Source: Raphanus sativus
Taxonomy: Eukaryota; Streptophyta; Magnoliopsida; Brassicales; Brassicaceae
Reading direction: 5' to 3'
Length of the DNA stretch: 64,000 bases
Assembly (NCBI RefSeq): GCF_000801105.2
Contig: NC_079516.1
Location: 52,497,265 to 52,561,264 of the forward strand
Shown: piece after piece, positions 51,708 through 62,607 of the stretch
Numbering within the stretch: position 1 is the first letter of the stretch
Layout of the letters: each line of letters starts with the position of its first letter
Made by a program: the position numbers and the translations under genes
The notes under the pieces: generated by a model
The model's database searches: none
Told to the model about the DNA's origin: nothing
What the model saw: the letters and a program-made list of their open reading frames with translations, nothing else

Positions 51708-54700
51708 ATGGGAGACGTCAAGGATGAGACCGACAAGAGCAAGGATAACGAACATACGTCTGTCAAATTTCCAATGCTAACTTCTTCGAATTATACCGTA
51801 TGGTCTATAAGAATGACAATTGCACTCAAAGTATGTGAAGTATGGGAGGCTATAGATCCAGGAACCAAAGACATGAAGAAAAATAATAAGGCAATTGCCT
51901 ACTTATTCCAATCCATACCTGAGGCCCTGATTCTACAAGTCGGCAACATCGATACAGCTAAAGGATTATGGGATGCGATTAGAACAAGAAACGTTGGAGC
52001 TGAAAGAGTTCGAGAAGCTAGACTGTGTACCCTAATGGCAGAGTTTGACAGACTCAAGATGAGAGATGGTGACACTATTGATGGCTTTGTTGGAAAACTC
52101 ACAGAGATTTCGTCAAAGACAGCGTCGTTGGGAGAGATAATTGAAGAGACCAAGCTTGTGAAGAAATTTCTCAAAAGTTTACCTAGAAAGAAATATATTC
52201 AGATGGTTGCTTCCATAGAACAAATGCTTGATCTCAAAGTGACTTCTTTTGAGGACATCGTGGGAAGGATGAAAACTTATGAAGAGCGAATTGCTGAAGA
52301 TGATGAAGACGAAACACATGATGATAAAGAAAAACTATTGTATGGTGACACAAGTCAAGACAACTATGGAGGAAACTACAATAGTGGACGAGGTCGTGGT
52401 CGTGGTGGTCGTTCTAACTGGAGAGGTAGAGGTCGTGGTCGTGTTGGATCAGCGTTTCAAGCACAAAGAGAAGCATTCAGACAACGTCAAGGTGGAGATA
52501 TCTCACACATTACATGCTTCAGTTGTGATAAACAGGGGCACTATGCTTCCGACTGTCCAGAGAAACGCCTCAAGCTCCAGGAAACTGTTGAGAAGAAAGA
52601 TGATGAAACTCACGGAGCTGATGAACTATTGGTACATGAAATTGTGTACTTAAATGAGAAGAAGATAAATCCTGCTGTGTTTGAAACTAATGATGATAGT
52701 AAGAATGTCTGGTATCTTGACAATGGTGCCTCAAACCATATGTGTGGTGACCGACTATTCTTCTACAGTCTTGATGAAAGTGTGACGGGTAAGGTAAGGT
52801 TTGGTGACGACTCACGTATCAACATCAAAGGGAAAGGCTCAATCCGTTTTGTTTTTGATGGTGGTGAACGAAAGATACTAAGCAACGTGTACTATATCCC
52901 AGGGTTGAAGAGTAATATTATTAGCTTGGGCCAAGCCACTGAAGTAGGTTGTGAAATACGTATGAAGAACAATACTTTGACTCTGCTTGATAAGAACGGA
53001 GAGCTGATGGTTCGTACAACACGCACTGCTAGCCGTCTCTACAAGGTGATCTTAAATGTAGACAAAATACAATGTCTGCAAATAAGTGCAGAATCTGTAT
53101 CCTCTATGTGGCATGCTCGTTTGGGACATGTTAACTTTGAGACATTGAAGCTAATGTTGAGGAAGGAACTTGTTACTGGTATTCCAGACATTGCAATCAG
53201 TAAGCAAACATGCGTATCTTGCTTACTTGGTAAACAAACCAGGAGACCATTCCCACAAGCAACGACTTTCAGAGCCTCCACTGCACTTGAGTTAATTCAT
53301 TGCGACTTGTGTGGTCCAATCTCTCCACCTACATCAGGACAGAAGAGATATGTGATGGTGCTCATAGATGATCACACAAGATACATGTGGACTGTGTTTT
53401 TGAAGGAGAAAAGTGAGGCATTTGAGAAATTTAAAGGCTTTAAAAACATTGTCGAACAGGAGGTACAGAGTAAGATCAAGATGCTTCGGACAGACAGAGG
53501 AGGAGAATTTATATCTCGAGAGTTCAGTGACTTTTGTGACAGTAATGGTATTAAGCGACACTTGACGGCACCATACTCACCGCAACAGAACGGTGTGGTG
53601 GAACGACGAAACCGGACCCTACTAGAGATGACGAGGAGTATGTTAAAGCATATGAGTGTTCCGAATGAGTTGTGGGGAGAAGCGGTTAGGCACTCCACTT
53701 ACTTGATCAATAGATTGGCAACAAGAACTCTAGATAATAAAACTCCGTATGAGATGTTGCGTTTGAAGAAACCAAACCTTAGTCACTTGAAAGTATTCGG
53801 TTGTGTTTGCTTTGCAAGAACAGAAGCTCCAGGAAGAAGGAAGCTTGACGACAGAACAAGAATGCTTGTTCACTTGGGAACTGAACCAGGTTCAAAGGCG
53901 TACAGGTTACTAGATCCGGTAACCAAAAGAGTGGTTGTGAGCCGTGATGTTCACTTCTCTGAGGAGAAAGTGTGGGATTGGAACAACAAGACGAAGACAA
54001 AGAATGAAGCTGAGAAAACAGAGTGCTCTGTTCCTGGCGAATTTACAGTAAGTTTAACTTCGATAGGTGATACGACTAATGATGAAGAGTTCGAGCACGA
54101 AGAGGAAGGAGAGAGTGAAACCATCAGTGATGAAGATGAATCCGAAGAATATACAATTGAGGTAGAAGATGACTCTAACGAGCAAGTTCCAAGACGATCA
54201 GGGCGTGTGAGTACGAAACCTTCCTATCTTGAGGATTACATATTGTTAGCAGAAGTTGAAGGTGATCGATTGTTGATGGCTATTAATGAGGAACCTTGGG
54301 ACTACGATGAGGCAAAACGATTGCAGGTCTGGATAGACGCTTGCAAAGACGAGATCTGCTCAATAGAAAAAAATAAAACATGGGATCTTGTTGATTTGCC
54401 AGCAGGTGTGAAACCTATTGGTCTCAAGTGGGTTTTCAAGATAAAACGCAATGCGGATGGCAGTATTAACAAGTTCAAAGCTCGACTTGTAGCAAAGGGA
54501 TATGTTCAGAAGCACGGTGTTGATTATGATGAGGTCTTTGCCCCGGTAGCACGCATTGAAACGATACGGTTGATCATTGGTTTAGCCGCGTCTAAAGGAT
54601 GGCAGATACATCACCTAGATGTTAAAACTGCCTTCTTACATGGCGACTTGAAGGAAGAAGTTTATGTGAGTCAGCCACAAGGCTTCGTGATCAAAGGACA

Positions 54701-55868
54701 AGAGAACAAAGTGTATAAACTTAAGAAGGCTTTGTATGGCTTGCGTCAAGCGCCAAGGGCTTGGAACGTGAAACTAAATAAAATCTTGAGAGGATTAAAC
54801 TTCCATCGCTGCTCCAAAGAACCATCTCTATATCGACAGGAAGTAAACAGAGAACTTCTTGTTGTAGTTGTCTATGTGGACGACTTGCTTGTTACAGGAA
54901 CATCTGTGAGACTAATAGAAGATTTCAAAAGAAAAATGGCTGCAGAGTTTGAGATGAGTGATCTCGGTCTATTAACATACTATTTGGGAATTGAAGTCAT
55001 ACAAGGTCAAGATGGGATTGTTTTAAAGCAAGATCGATATGCTCTGAGGATACTTGCAGAGACAGGAATGGCTTCTTGCAATCCTACGCAGATACCGATG
55101 GAGATGAACTCAAAGTTCTCTAAAGGGATGAATGAAAAAGGCGTGGATGAGAGACAATATCGGCGTAGTATTGGCTGCTTGAGATACTTATTACACACAC
55201 GACCAGATCTTTCGTTTAGCGTTGGTGTTCTTAGTAGATACATGCAGGAACCGAAGGAATCTCATGCTGCAGCACTGAAACAAGTTCTTAGGTACTTACG
55301 AGGGACATGTGCGCTTGGTCTTCGTTTCAGGCGTGGAGATGACTTAAACCTTGAAGGGTTTAGTGACAGTTCACATAATGTGGACTTGGATGATGGTAAA
55401 AGCACGACCGGTCATGTTTTCTATTATGGTAAGAGTCCCATAACTTGGCACTCTACCAAGCAGGAGATAGTGGCTCTCTCGAGTTGTGAAGCGGAGTTCA
55501 TGGCTGCCACTGAAGCTGCGAAACAGGCTATCTGGCTTCAGGAGTTGTTGAGTGAGGTAGTGAATAAAGCACACAGCCGAGTGGTCATCAAAGTCGACAA
55601 TAAATCGGCCATTCAGCTTGCAAGAAATCCTGTGTTTCATGGGCGCAGTAAGCATATACATAGGAGGTTCCATTTTATAAGGGAGTGTGTAGAGAATGAG
55701 CTGGTTGAAGTTGAGCACGTACCTGGCAATGAGCAGCGAGCAGACATACTAACTAAGCCTCTTGGAAGAGTTAAGTTTATTGAGATGAGAAGATTGATTG
55801 GAATTGAAGATGTGAGTAAGTTCAAGCTTAAGGGAGGGAATGTTGGAATTAGCTTGAAGAAACCTTAA
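51708..55868 (+). CDS. copia Gag-Pol polyprotein, uninterrupted
   Basis: One frame of 1386 codons with all copia domains in order. Gag is UBN2-like ([16 protein letters not shown] near residue 22), with an Arg/Gly-rich patch and a CCHC zinc knuckle ([14 protein letters not shown], about residue 270). The aspartic protease has [11 protein letters not shown] (D-N-G form). The pre-integrase motif is [15 protein letters not shown]. The integrase has [18 protein letters not shown] and DRGGEF with a downstream Glu ([11 protein letters not shown]). The reverse transcriptase shows [27 protein letters not shown] and YVDDLLVTG. RNase H shows [22 protein letters not shown] and [12 protein letters not shown]. 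The stop lies inside the 3' LTR, so the last residues are LTR-encoded. It looks able to produce full-length product; activity is not shown. Confidence 0.95.
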   Translation: MGDVKDETDKSKDNEHTSVKFPMLTSSNYTVWSIRMTIALKVCEVWEAIDPGTKDMKKNNKAIAYLFQSIPEALILQVGNIDTAKGLWDAIRTRNVGAERVREARLCTLMAEFDRLKMRDGDTIDGFVGKLTEISSKTASLGEIIEETKLVKKFLKSLPRKKYIQMVASIEQMLDLKVTSFEDIVGRMKTYEERIAEDDEDETHDDKEKLLYGDTSQDNYGGNYNSGRGRGRGGRSNWRGRGRGRVGSAFQAQREAFRQRQGGDISHITCFSCDKQGHYASDCPEKRLKLQETVEKKDDETHGADELLVHEIVYLNEKKINPAVFETNDDSKNVWYLDNGASNHMCGDRLFFYSLDESVTGKVRFGDDSRINIKGKGSIRFVFDGGERKILSNVYYIPGLKSNIISLGQATEVGCEIRMKNNTLTLLDKNGELMVRTTRTASRLYKVILNVDKIQCLQISAESVSSMWHARLGHVNFETLKLMLRKELVTGIPDIAISKQTCVSCLLGKQTRRPFPQATTFRASTALELIHCDLCGPISPPTSGQKRYVMVLIDDHTRYMWTVFLKEKSEAFEKFKGFKNIVEQEVQSKIKMLRTDRGGEFISREFSDFCDSNGIKRHLTAPYSPQQNGVVERRNRTLLEMTRSMLKHMSVPNELWGEAVRHSTYLINRLATRTLDNKTPYEMLRLKKPNLSHLKVFGCVCFARTEAPGRRKLDDRTRMLVHLGTEPGSKAYRLLDPVTKRVVVSRDVHFSEEKVWDWNNKTKTKNEAEKTECSVPGEFTVSLTSIGDTTNDEEFEHEEEGESETISDEDESEEYTIEVEDDSNEQVPRRSGRVSTKPSYLEDYILLAEVEGDRLLMAINEEPWDYDEAKRLQVWIDACKDEICSIEKNKTWDLVDLPAGVKPIGLKWVFKIKRNADGSINKFKARLVAKGYVQKHGVDYDEVFAPVARIETIRLIIGLAASKGWQIHHLDVKTAFLHGDLKEEVYVSQPQGFVIKGQENKVYKLKKALYGLRQAPRAWNVKLNKILRGLNFHRCSKEPSLYRQEVNRELLVVVVYVDDLLVTGTSVRLIEDFKRKMAAEFEMSDLGLLTYYLGIEVIQGQDGIVLKQDRYALRILAETGMASCNPTQIPMEMNSKFSKGMNEKGVDERQYRRSIGCLRYLLHTRPDLSFSVGVLSRYMQEPKESHAAALKQVLRYLRGTCALGLRFRRGDDLNLEGFSDSSHNVDLDDGKSTTGHVFYYGKSPITWHSTKQEIVALSSCEAEFMAATEAAKQAIWLQELLSEVVNKAHSRVVIKVDNKSAIQLARNPVFHGRSKHIHRRFHFIRECVENELVEVEHVPGNEQRADILTKPLGRVKFIEMRRLIGIEDVSKFKLKGGNVGISLKKP
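55830..55840 (+). other. polypurine tract
   Basis: AAGGGAGGGAA directly precedes the 3' LTR, the expected plus-strand primer site. Confidence 0.88.
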
Positions 55869-56130
55869 GCAGCAAGTTACCTAAATCCTAGTTGTTTTAT
55901 GATTATGTGTTTCGGATAATGATCATAATATTGTGTCTTTATCAACTAGGATTAGGACTAATGAAATAGCTATAAATAAAGCTATATGTCGAGTGTTTGT
56001 GTTATGAGTTTTGTGCTGAGTTACTTTGGAATCTAAAGCTTAAAGAGAGTTGTTCTTGAAGCTATTGTTAGCTTGAGTGATTGAATAAGAGAAGGACTTC
56101 TTATTGATTTGGTGATCTTGTGATTCAATA
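55841..56130 (+). repeat. 3' LTR of the copia element
   Basis: 290 bp, apparently identical to the 5' LTR. The first 28 bases encode the last nine residues of the polyprotein and its stop. Confidence 0.95.
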
Positions 56131-56289
56131 CTTTCAAGTCTAGCTAGATTAAGTTTAGCTTACTGACGAGTCACGAGTCGAGTACGATTTAGAAGAATTA
56201 TCTTCGTTAATTACATGTGTTTGTTCGCTAATGTTATAGTATAAAGCATGTAGATATGTTGGTTTTTAAATAATGCGTACGCGGCGTAC

Positions 56290-56460
56290 AGTACACCTAT
56301 TTAACTTGTTAACCCATTAACTTGTTAACCCATTAATCTGTTAATCTATTAACTTGTTAACCAATCAATCCATTGGATCAAAAATAAACAATTCATTTGG
56401 ATTAATGGGTCAGTATGGGTTGGGTCAACCCATGGGTCATGACCCATTTTGACACCCCTA
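56290..56460. repeat. TTAACTTG tandem repeat and possible hAT element end
   Basis: Three to four copies of TTAACTTGTTAACCCATTAA-like words, followed by a region rich in TGGGT/ACCCA inverted words and ending TTTTGACACCCCTA. The last bases look like a hAT right end (reverse complement TAGGGGTGTCA). I cannot find a matching left end or an 8-bp duplication, so it may be a truncated element. Confidence 0.4.
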
Positions 56461-57009
56461 TGTACGCCCCTAAGTATGTGTTAAATTTCATATGGTGATA
56501 TAGATTATAAGTTATTTGTATGATAACATAAATAAATTTTATAAATTAATAATGTTGGAGCTATAGTATTTTATTAATTTATAGAGTTATTAGTTTACAA
56601 AAGGTTTTTTTTACTAGATTTTTTTGAATATTTTATTTATAAAATAAGAAAAATATCATTTTACTGTATATACTTTAATTAAATTTAGAAATTTGACTTT
56701 CACATTGTTTTATTATATCATTTGGCATAATTTTAATGCTTTATAGAATTTAAATATGTTTTTAGATATAATTTAACTAAATATTATCAAAGTATATTGA
56801 ATTATTAAGTAAAATAGAAATAATTTCATTGTAAATATATAACTAAATATATAATAATATTTAGTTTATACTTATATAAAAATATATAAATTATTAATTT
56901 ATGATTTTAGTGAGATCATATATTTACAAAAAATATTATCTTATTATTTTGTCAATTTGTGTTATTTTTTGAGTCAGTTCAACTCGAATCCGAATAAATT
57001 TATTAATTG

Positions 57010-57300
57010 GCAATTTTTTAAATAGTATTTTTAAAATTTTTGTCATAAAAATAATCCTTAAAAATAAAATGACCAAAATAATCTATTTTTGTTTTGAAAA
57101 TTTTAATATTTATTTTTTATTTTTAAAAATTTGAATTCATTCTCTAAACATCACTCCTTAACTCTAAACTCTAAGTTTCAGACGAGTTAACCCTATAGAT
57201 ATTTATCATTTAATAAAATCTATTTTGATCATTTTCCTCCTTGAAAAACTATTTTGTAAAAATAAACTAAAAAAGACTATCTAATGAAATTTTCTTTGTT
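57010..57300. mobile_element. AT-rich MITE-like dispersed repeat, copy 2
   Basis: Same order of words as the copy at 31490: AAAATGACCAAAATAATCTA, TTTTTATTTTTAAAAATTTG, AACTCTAAACTCTAA, AGTTAACCC, CTTGAAAAACTATTTTGT and AAAATAAACT. Its ends are weakly inverted (AAATAGT and ACTATCTAAT). No coding sequence. Confidence 0.6.
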
Positions 57301-57397
57301 AATTAATGGATTTATTAATTTATCAAATATTTGTTTATAGAGTTTCTATTGTTATTTGTTTTTTTAACACTACCTCTTGTTTTTATTTCACAGAGAA

Positions 57398-59403
57398 TCT
57401 CTATAATATTATTTGAGAAGTCAGTTTCCTATGTGTCACGCTCACGTTAACTCTCACGGTGGTTGATTACAATGATACCCTTAATAAATCAAATATATAT
57501 CTAATTATCATTATTATATGCCTGTTTTATTTTATTTTTCCTTTTTTATTTAGGTTTCCTTTTTTTTTTAAATAACCTATATATCTAAGAAAAATTAAAA
57601 ATTAAAAAAAAAAACGAAAATACATTTTATATATAATGTAATTCATAAAAAGGAAAGTTCACAAAATAATCTTGATTTTAATTCTTAAGAGAGTTAATTT
57701 TTGAGATATCCTTAATGAAATAAAAATATTACATCTAATTTAGTTTGATTTTTAAAATTTTCAAAATATAATATATTATAAAAAGGAAAAGTCTAAAAAT
57801 TTTAAAAATTGAATTTAGAAACGAAAATATATGTACATATAATATGATTTCATTTAAAAGGAAAGTTCACAAAATAGAGTTATTCCATTTAAATTTTTTT
57901 TTAAATAACATAAAATTTACTTTTGAAGTAATAAAATAAATTATTTATATCTATACTTTCTTTGCTGGAAAACTATATTTTCATATAATTTGATTTCATA
58001 ATAATGAATTTCACACATATAAATAATCTTGATATTAGAAAAAAAAAGAAATTGTATTTGTTTTGACAAATTTTTTTGAATAATACAAATATATATTCTC
58101 AAAGTGATTATATAAAATAATTAAGTAACATAAATTGATATAATATAATTTCTTAAAAGTAATCACAAATAGTTTTACTGCTTATTTTTAAGAGAGAATA
58201 AAATACAAAATAAATTTCAACAATAAACACATTTTAATCAAATAATGATAAAATATTTTTTTGATCAAAGAATAGAATAACACTAATTTTTTTAACGAGG
58301 TAGGTATTGTATTTTATCATAATTAAAAGAAAATTCTTAGCATTTATTTTCCTTTTTAATTTTATGTTTTATGTTTGTGGAACTTAATATAACCATAATA
58401 AAAATACCCTAGAAAATCTGATCATTTACAAGGTTATTTAAAATATTTTTTTTAATTTAATTAAATTTCAGTTTACCATTCAACATATCCAAAGCATAAA
58501 ACTATTTAAAATTTATAAAATATTTTTATTTATTAATTACTTATATTTATAACTTAATATTGTTCATCACTTTATCTTCTAATATTTGTTGAAAAAATTA
58601 ACATATAATTTGATAAATATTACCAAAATACATACACATTTAATTAAACGATAAATAAAATAAAATTTGACTTAATTATATAAAAAATAATTATACTTCA
58701 GTTTTCATTTGAAAAAAAATGTTTAACTTAGTATACTCACAACATGAGTGATTTGATTAATCCAACTTATATCTAAAATCATAGATTTAAATACAATAAG
58801 AATATATAACTTTATAATAACATTTTATTTTTTTATAAATATAAATTATAGGATAACTCAAAACATATTAACAAGTGAAAATAAAATATTAATCAACTGT
58901 CAAAATTTAGTTATTTTGTAGAATTTATATATATGCATGAGACTTCGGAATATTATTGTTATATTAATTTATGTAAGTAGGAATCAGACACTTTAGTTTA
59001 TTTTTTATTATTTCATTCTAAGAATAATATATCTTAAGTTATACATAGTTTTACTAAAATATATTTAGATATCTAAGACAACAACCAATTTAAATGCAAA
59101 TAAGAAAATTAATCAAAATTTAAATATATTTTGAATAAAAATAGTGTAGTTGAATTTATAGAAATATATGTAATCCAATATATCCAAATAATAACTAAAT
59201 CGACCGTAAAAACAATTAAACTGATAGAAGATAACATATCTAAAATCATATGTCTAAACTAAATTAATGTAGTATTATTGATATAAATTTTACATACAAA
59301 TTACAAACTACTTTAAAACTAAAACTAAATATCAATCAATTATTGTAGTATATTCACTATACAAATATTTATACCCGTGCATGAGCACGGGAAAATCACC
59401 TAG
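57398..59403 (+). mobile_element. non-autonomous Helitron, 2.0 kb
   Basis: The 3' end is textbook: perfect hairpin CCCGTGC-ATGA-GCACGGG (59374-59391), then AAAATCAC and CTAG (59400-59403), followed by T. The proposed 5' end is TCTCTATAATATTATTTGAG at 57398 after an A. This 5' boundary is less certain than the 3' one. The interior is extremely AT-rich with no Rep/helicase. Confidence 0.7.
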
Positions 59404-59617
59404 TATTATTGTAAATTTGTTGAAAAACTTGTTTTCTTCATTAGTTTACTCACGTATATATAATATAATGTTCACCGACCTTATGATATTACCCAATCAC
59501 TAATTACATCATTATCTTAACACTCATGTATATCTAAAATACATTCATCATTATCCTCCAATAATTATCATTATTTTATGTTCTATTGTTCACGTTTTAT
59601 ATCTTTGATCTTGCTTA

Positions 59618-59678
59618 ATTTGCAAAGTCTTGATTTCAACAGTCTTTCTTTATTTGCAAAGTCTTGATTTCAACAGTC
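59618..59678 (+). repeat. short direct duplication
   Basis: A 27-bp sequence beginning ATTTGCAAAGTCTTGATTTC occurs at 59618-59644 and again at 59652-59678. The shorter AACAGTCAAACGTAAA also occurs twice just downstream. Confidence 0.85.
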
Positions 59679-59989
59679 AAACGTAAATTTTTACCAAAAA
59701 AGAACAGTCAAACGTAAAAAAAAATACTTTCCTATTTTCAGTTTTTGAAATCTGGAGTATCAATTGAAAATTATGTCAATACAATATGTCTGTCAAAGGG
59801 GTTTTTTTCAACTATTAATATTGTTAATATGACTTTTTACGTTCTTCAAATATATATGCTTTCCTTTTACAGAGAGTTGGCAAGCTTAAACTACTTCCAT
59901 ACGTACGTACCGAAAATTGACTTATATCGATTATACGATTTCCAAACAAAGAACTGAATGTATCCCTTAGAACTACTCCCAAAAAAAAA

Positions 59990-60082
59990 AGCACATTATA
60001 AATACCCTCATCATATTATGAATCGAATTCACATCTAGCTATTGATACTCCAGAATTTTAACGAAACAAAGTAAATCATAAA
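59990..60082 (+). promoter_or_regulatory. core promoter of the second beta-expansin
   Basis: TATA box TATAAATA at 59997-60004, about 80 bases before the start codon. Confidence 0.6.
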
Positions 60083-61385
60083 ATGGCATCATTACTTAGA
60101 TGCTTTTCTCTTTTAGCTCTTTTTGCACTCTCATTTAAACTTTGTTATTGCCAGAATGAAACTATAAATGCTGCTGGCTGGGCCGACGCTGGTGTTACAT
60201 GGTACGGTGAACCTGAGGGAGCCGGTAGCACCGGTACGTATTATTAAAATTTGAAACTAATATATATAATTCTTTTCTTCGAAAATAAGAATTTTTTGAT
60301 GATGTAAATATATGTTTATAGGAGGAGCTTGCGGATATGGTGCGGCAGTGGCCAGTCCACCGCTTTACGCTATGGTTTCAGCCGGAGGCCCTTCACTATT
60401 TAACAATGGAAAAGGATGTGGAACGTGCTATCAGGTTCGTATATTAGTATATAATAGCATTTTAGAAAAACGACCCAAAATGCTACATAATGTTTCTTTA
60501 ACATAAAAAGATCCACGTATTTACATACATAAACATATATATGCAATAAACGACATATTTTATTTATACAAAATCAAATGTGGTATTGATTAATTATAGG
60601 GTTGCGGTGGCCGGGCTAGATTTGGTTTACAACTATATATATACATTAATACATGCATGCAATTCTCAATTACGTCGGGTTACAAAATACAAATATATTA
60701 TATTTTTCTCAACCATATTGTAAAAATATAAATGACTGTTTATTTTAGATTGTGTGCACCGGGAATCCAGCATGTTCAGGGAGACCAATAACGGTGACGA
60801 TAACGGACGAGTGCCCCGGGGGTCCTTGCGCCTCTGAGCCAGTTCATTTTGACCTTAGTGGCAAAGCCATAGGTGCCTTAGCCAAACCTGGTCAAGCCGG
60901 TAATCTTCGAGCCGCCGGTGGTATACGTGCTAGTTACAGACGGTACGTATGAATCAGATTGTGGCCCTATAGTTTTGGTGATGTTTCTTTTACAATTATT
61001 TACTTTTTGTTACGTGAGTAATTTTTGACATTTTTATCTATGTTAATTATGTTGTACATGCAGTGCTACGTGTTCATATAAAGGGACTAAAATAGCTTTC
61101 CGTGTTGATGCCGGTTCTACCCCGTACTACATGGCATTCGTTGTGGAATTCGAAAACGGTGAAGGAGATTTGGCCTCCGTTGAGATTCAACCGGCCGGCG
61201 GAGGATTTATGGCCATGCAAGAAATGAGGTCTGCTGAGTGGAAGCTGAACTCCAGCGGTGGAATTAAAGGTCCGTTCAACGTTAGACTTACATCTGGCAA
61301 GTCTCGTAAAGTAGTGGTAGCTCAGGGAGTTATTCCGGCGAATTGGAAGCCTGATCAGACCTACCGGTCAATTGTTAACTTTTAG
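60083..61385 (+). CDS. beta-expansin (second copy)
   Basis: Four exons (60083-60233, 60322-60434, 60749-60942, 61064-61385), 259 residues. A signal peptide ([15 protein letters not shown]) is followed by [73 protein letters not shown] and the HFD motif ([20 protein letters not shown]). Domain 2 runs from [12 protein letters not shown] to [13 protein letters not shown] and the stop. Exon boundaries match those of the first copy, so they share origin. The protein differs clearly (GEPEGAGS against GLPTGYGT, for example), so this is an old rather than recent tandem pair. I cannot say which one is the exact partner of Arabidopsis EXPB4; this one looks closer to the EXPB2/EXPB5 type. Confidence 0.92.
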
Positions 61386-62607
61386 GGTTTACTTTTTTTG
61401 GTCAAATTGTGTAGTTCGAAAGCTTATATGAAATATAACTGATCAATAAGAAATGCATATTGAGATAAGAGTATGAGCCTATATACAGTAAAACCTCTAT
61501 AAATTAATAGTCTATAAATTAATAATCTCTATAAATTAATAAATTTTGCCGGTCCTAAGTTGGACTGGTGTTAAATATAACACAAACGACAATAAAATAA
61601 TAAAATAATAATATTTTTAAAACTTTTATATAAATATATAGTCCTCTTAAAATCATAAATTAATAATCTATCTATATATAATTTTTATATAAGTACAAAC
61701 TAAATATTATATTGTTGATTTTATATTCACAATGAAAATTTTTTATTTTTCTTAACATTTCAATATATTTTAATAATATTTGGTAACATTATACTGAAAA
61801 TCGCTTAACAATTCTATGAAACATAAAAATATACACAAAATAAGATAGTAAAACAATATGAAAGTTAAATTTCTAAAATTTAAATAATGTACATACGGTA
61901 AAATAAAATATTTTTTCTTTTTTATAAATAAAAATATTTATAAATAGAAAAAGTCTAAATAAGGAAACTTTTGTAAATTAATATCTATATAAATTAATAA
62001 AAATTTAAAATCCCAACATTATTAATTTATAGAGGTTTTACTGTAATTAGAACTTGCAGTCCAATAGTTCTGCCATTAAACACCCAAATGGCCGAACCCA
62101 TAATATTAGATTAATCTCTTGAAGAACCAAAACATAGTGCTCTCTTAGAGTCCGGAAGAAGGTCATACATCATGTATGTTACATGCTCAAAACACACTCT
62201 TATATTTAGAAAAGAGTGAAGTCAAACAAATTACTGTGGAACTCTTAATTGCAAGTTTCTTTACAGCTTTAAGTTGCTACTCGATCACCTCAAGACCATT
62301 ACTCTCCTAATCTGCATCTCTCGTGAAGGTGATGAGGCTACCATTTTCAGTAAATTAAAAACTGTGATCTGATATGAGTTACCAGAGTTGTTCTCTGTTA
62401 TTAAGTTTGTTCTTTAGCCAACAAAGAAAAGATAAATCGAACAAGTGTAGCCGGATACGCATAGGAGGCTACGACCCAACTAAAACGCAGTAGACATACA
62501 TCAGTAATTCGACGAAAATACTCAAAATAAAAAAAGGTCGAGCAATGTGATAAACAGCAACATAAAAAAGAGATGAAAATTGTCAAAAATAGGGTTTAAG
62601 CAGAAAT
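61386..62607. other. intergenic region with an Emigrant element and 3' flanks
   Basis: Convergent 3' ends of the expansin and BOP1 genes. It holds the Emigrant-type element (61486-62043). The remaining ~560 bases are unique AT-rich DNA containing the BOP1 3' UTR. No gene is supported. Confidence 0.55.
61486..62043. mobile_element. Emigrant-type (pogo/Tc1-mariner) MITE
   Basis: It starts CAGTAAAACCTCTATAAATT and ends with the same sequence in inverted orientation (AATTTATAGAGGTTTTACTG), flanked by TA on both sides. These ends match, from memory, the Arabidopsis Emigrant/Lemi1 family. Near the left end CTATAAATTAATA is repeated three times. No coding sequence in 558 bp. Confidence 0.87.

Larger units (their letters stand above)
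51366..56130 (+). mobile_element. complete Ty1/copia LTR retrotransposon
   Basis: Two LTRs of 290 bp, which by eye are identical, flank one open frame. CTTTC is duplicated on both sides (51361-51365 and 56131-56135). The primer binding site follows the 5' LTR, and a purine tract precedes the 3' LTR. Identical LTRs, an intact frame and an exact target duplication point to a very recent insertion. It sits inside the last codons of the upstream beta-expansin gene in the same orientation. Confidence 0.96.
56131..60082. other. AT-rich intergenic region between the two expansin genes
   Basis: Starts with the old 3' flank of the first expansin. It holds a possible hAT end (56290-56460), an AT-rich MITE-like repeat (57010-57300), a Helitron (57398-59403), a short direct duplication (59618-59678) and the promoter of the second expansin. 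No gene is supported. Confidence 0.55.

Noticed and set aside
51899..55825. Antisense and +1 frame open frames of 60-124 codons inside the copia polyprotein
   Set aside because: Shadows of the long coding frame, with no recognisable domains.
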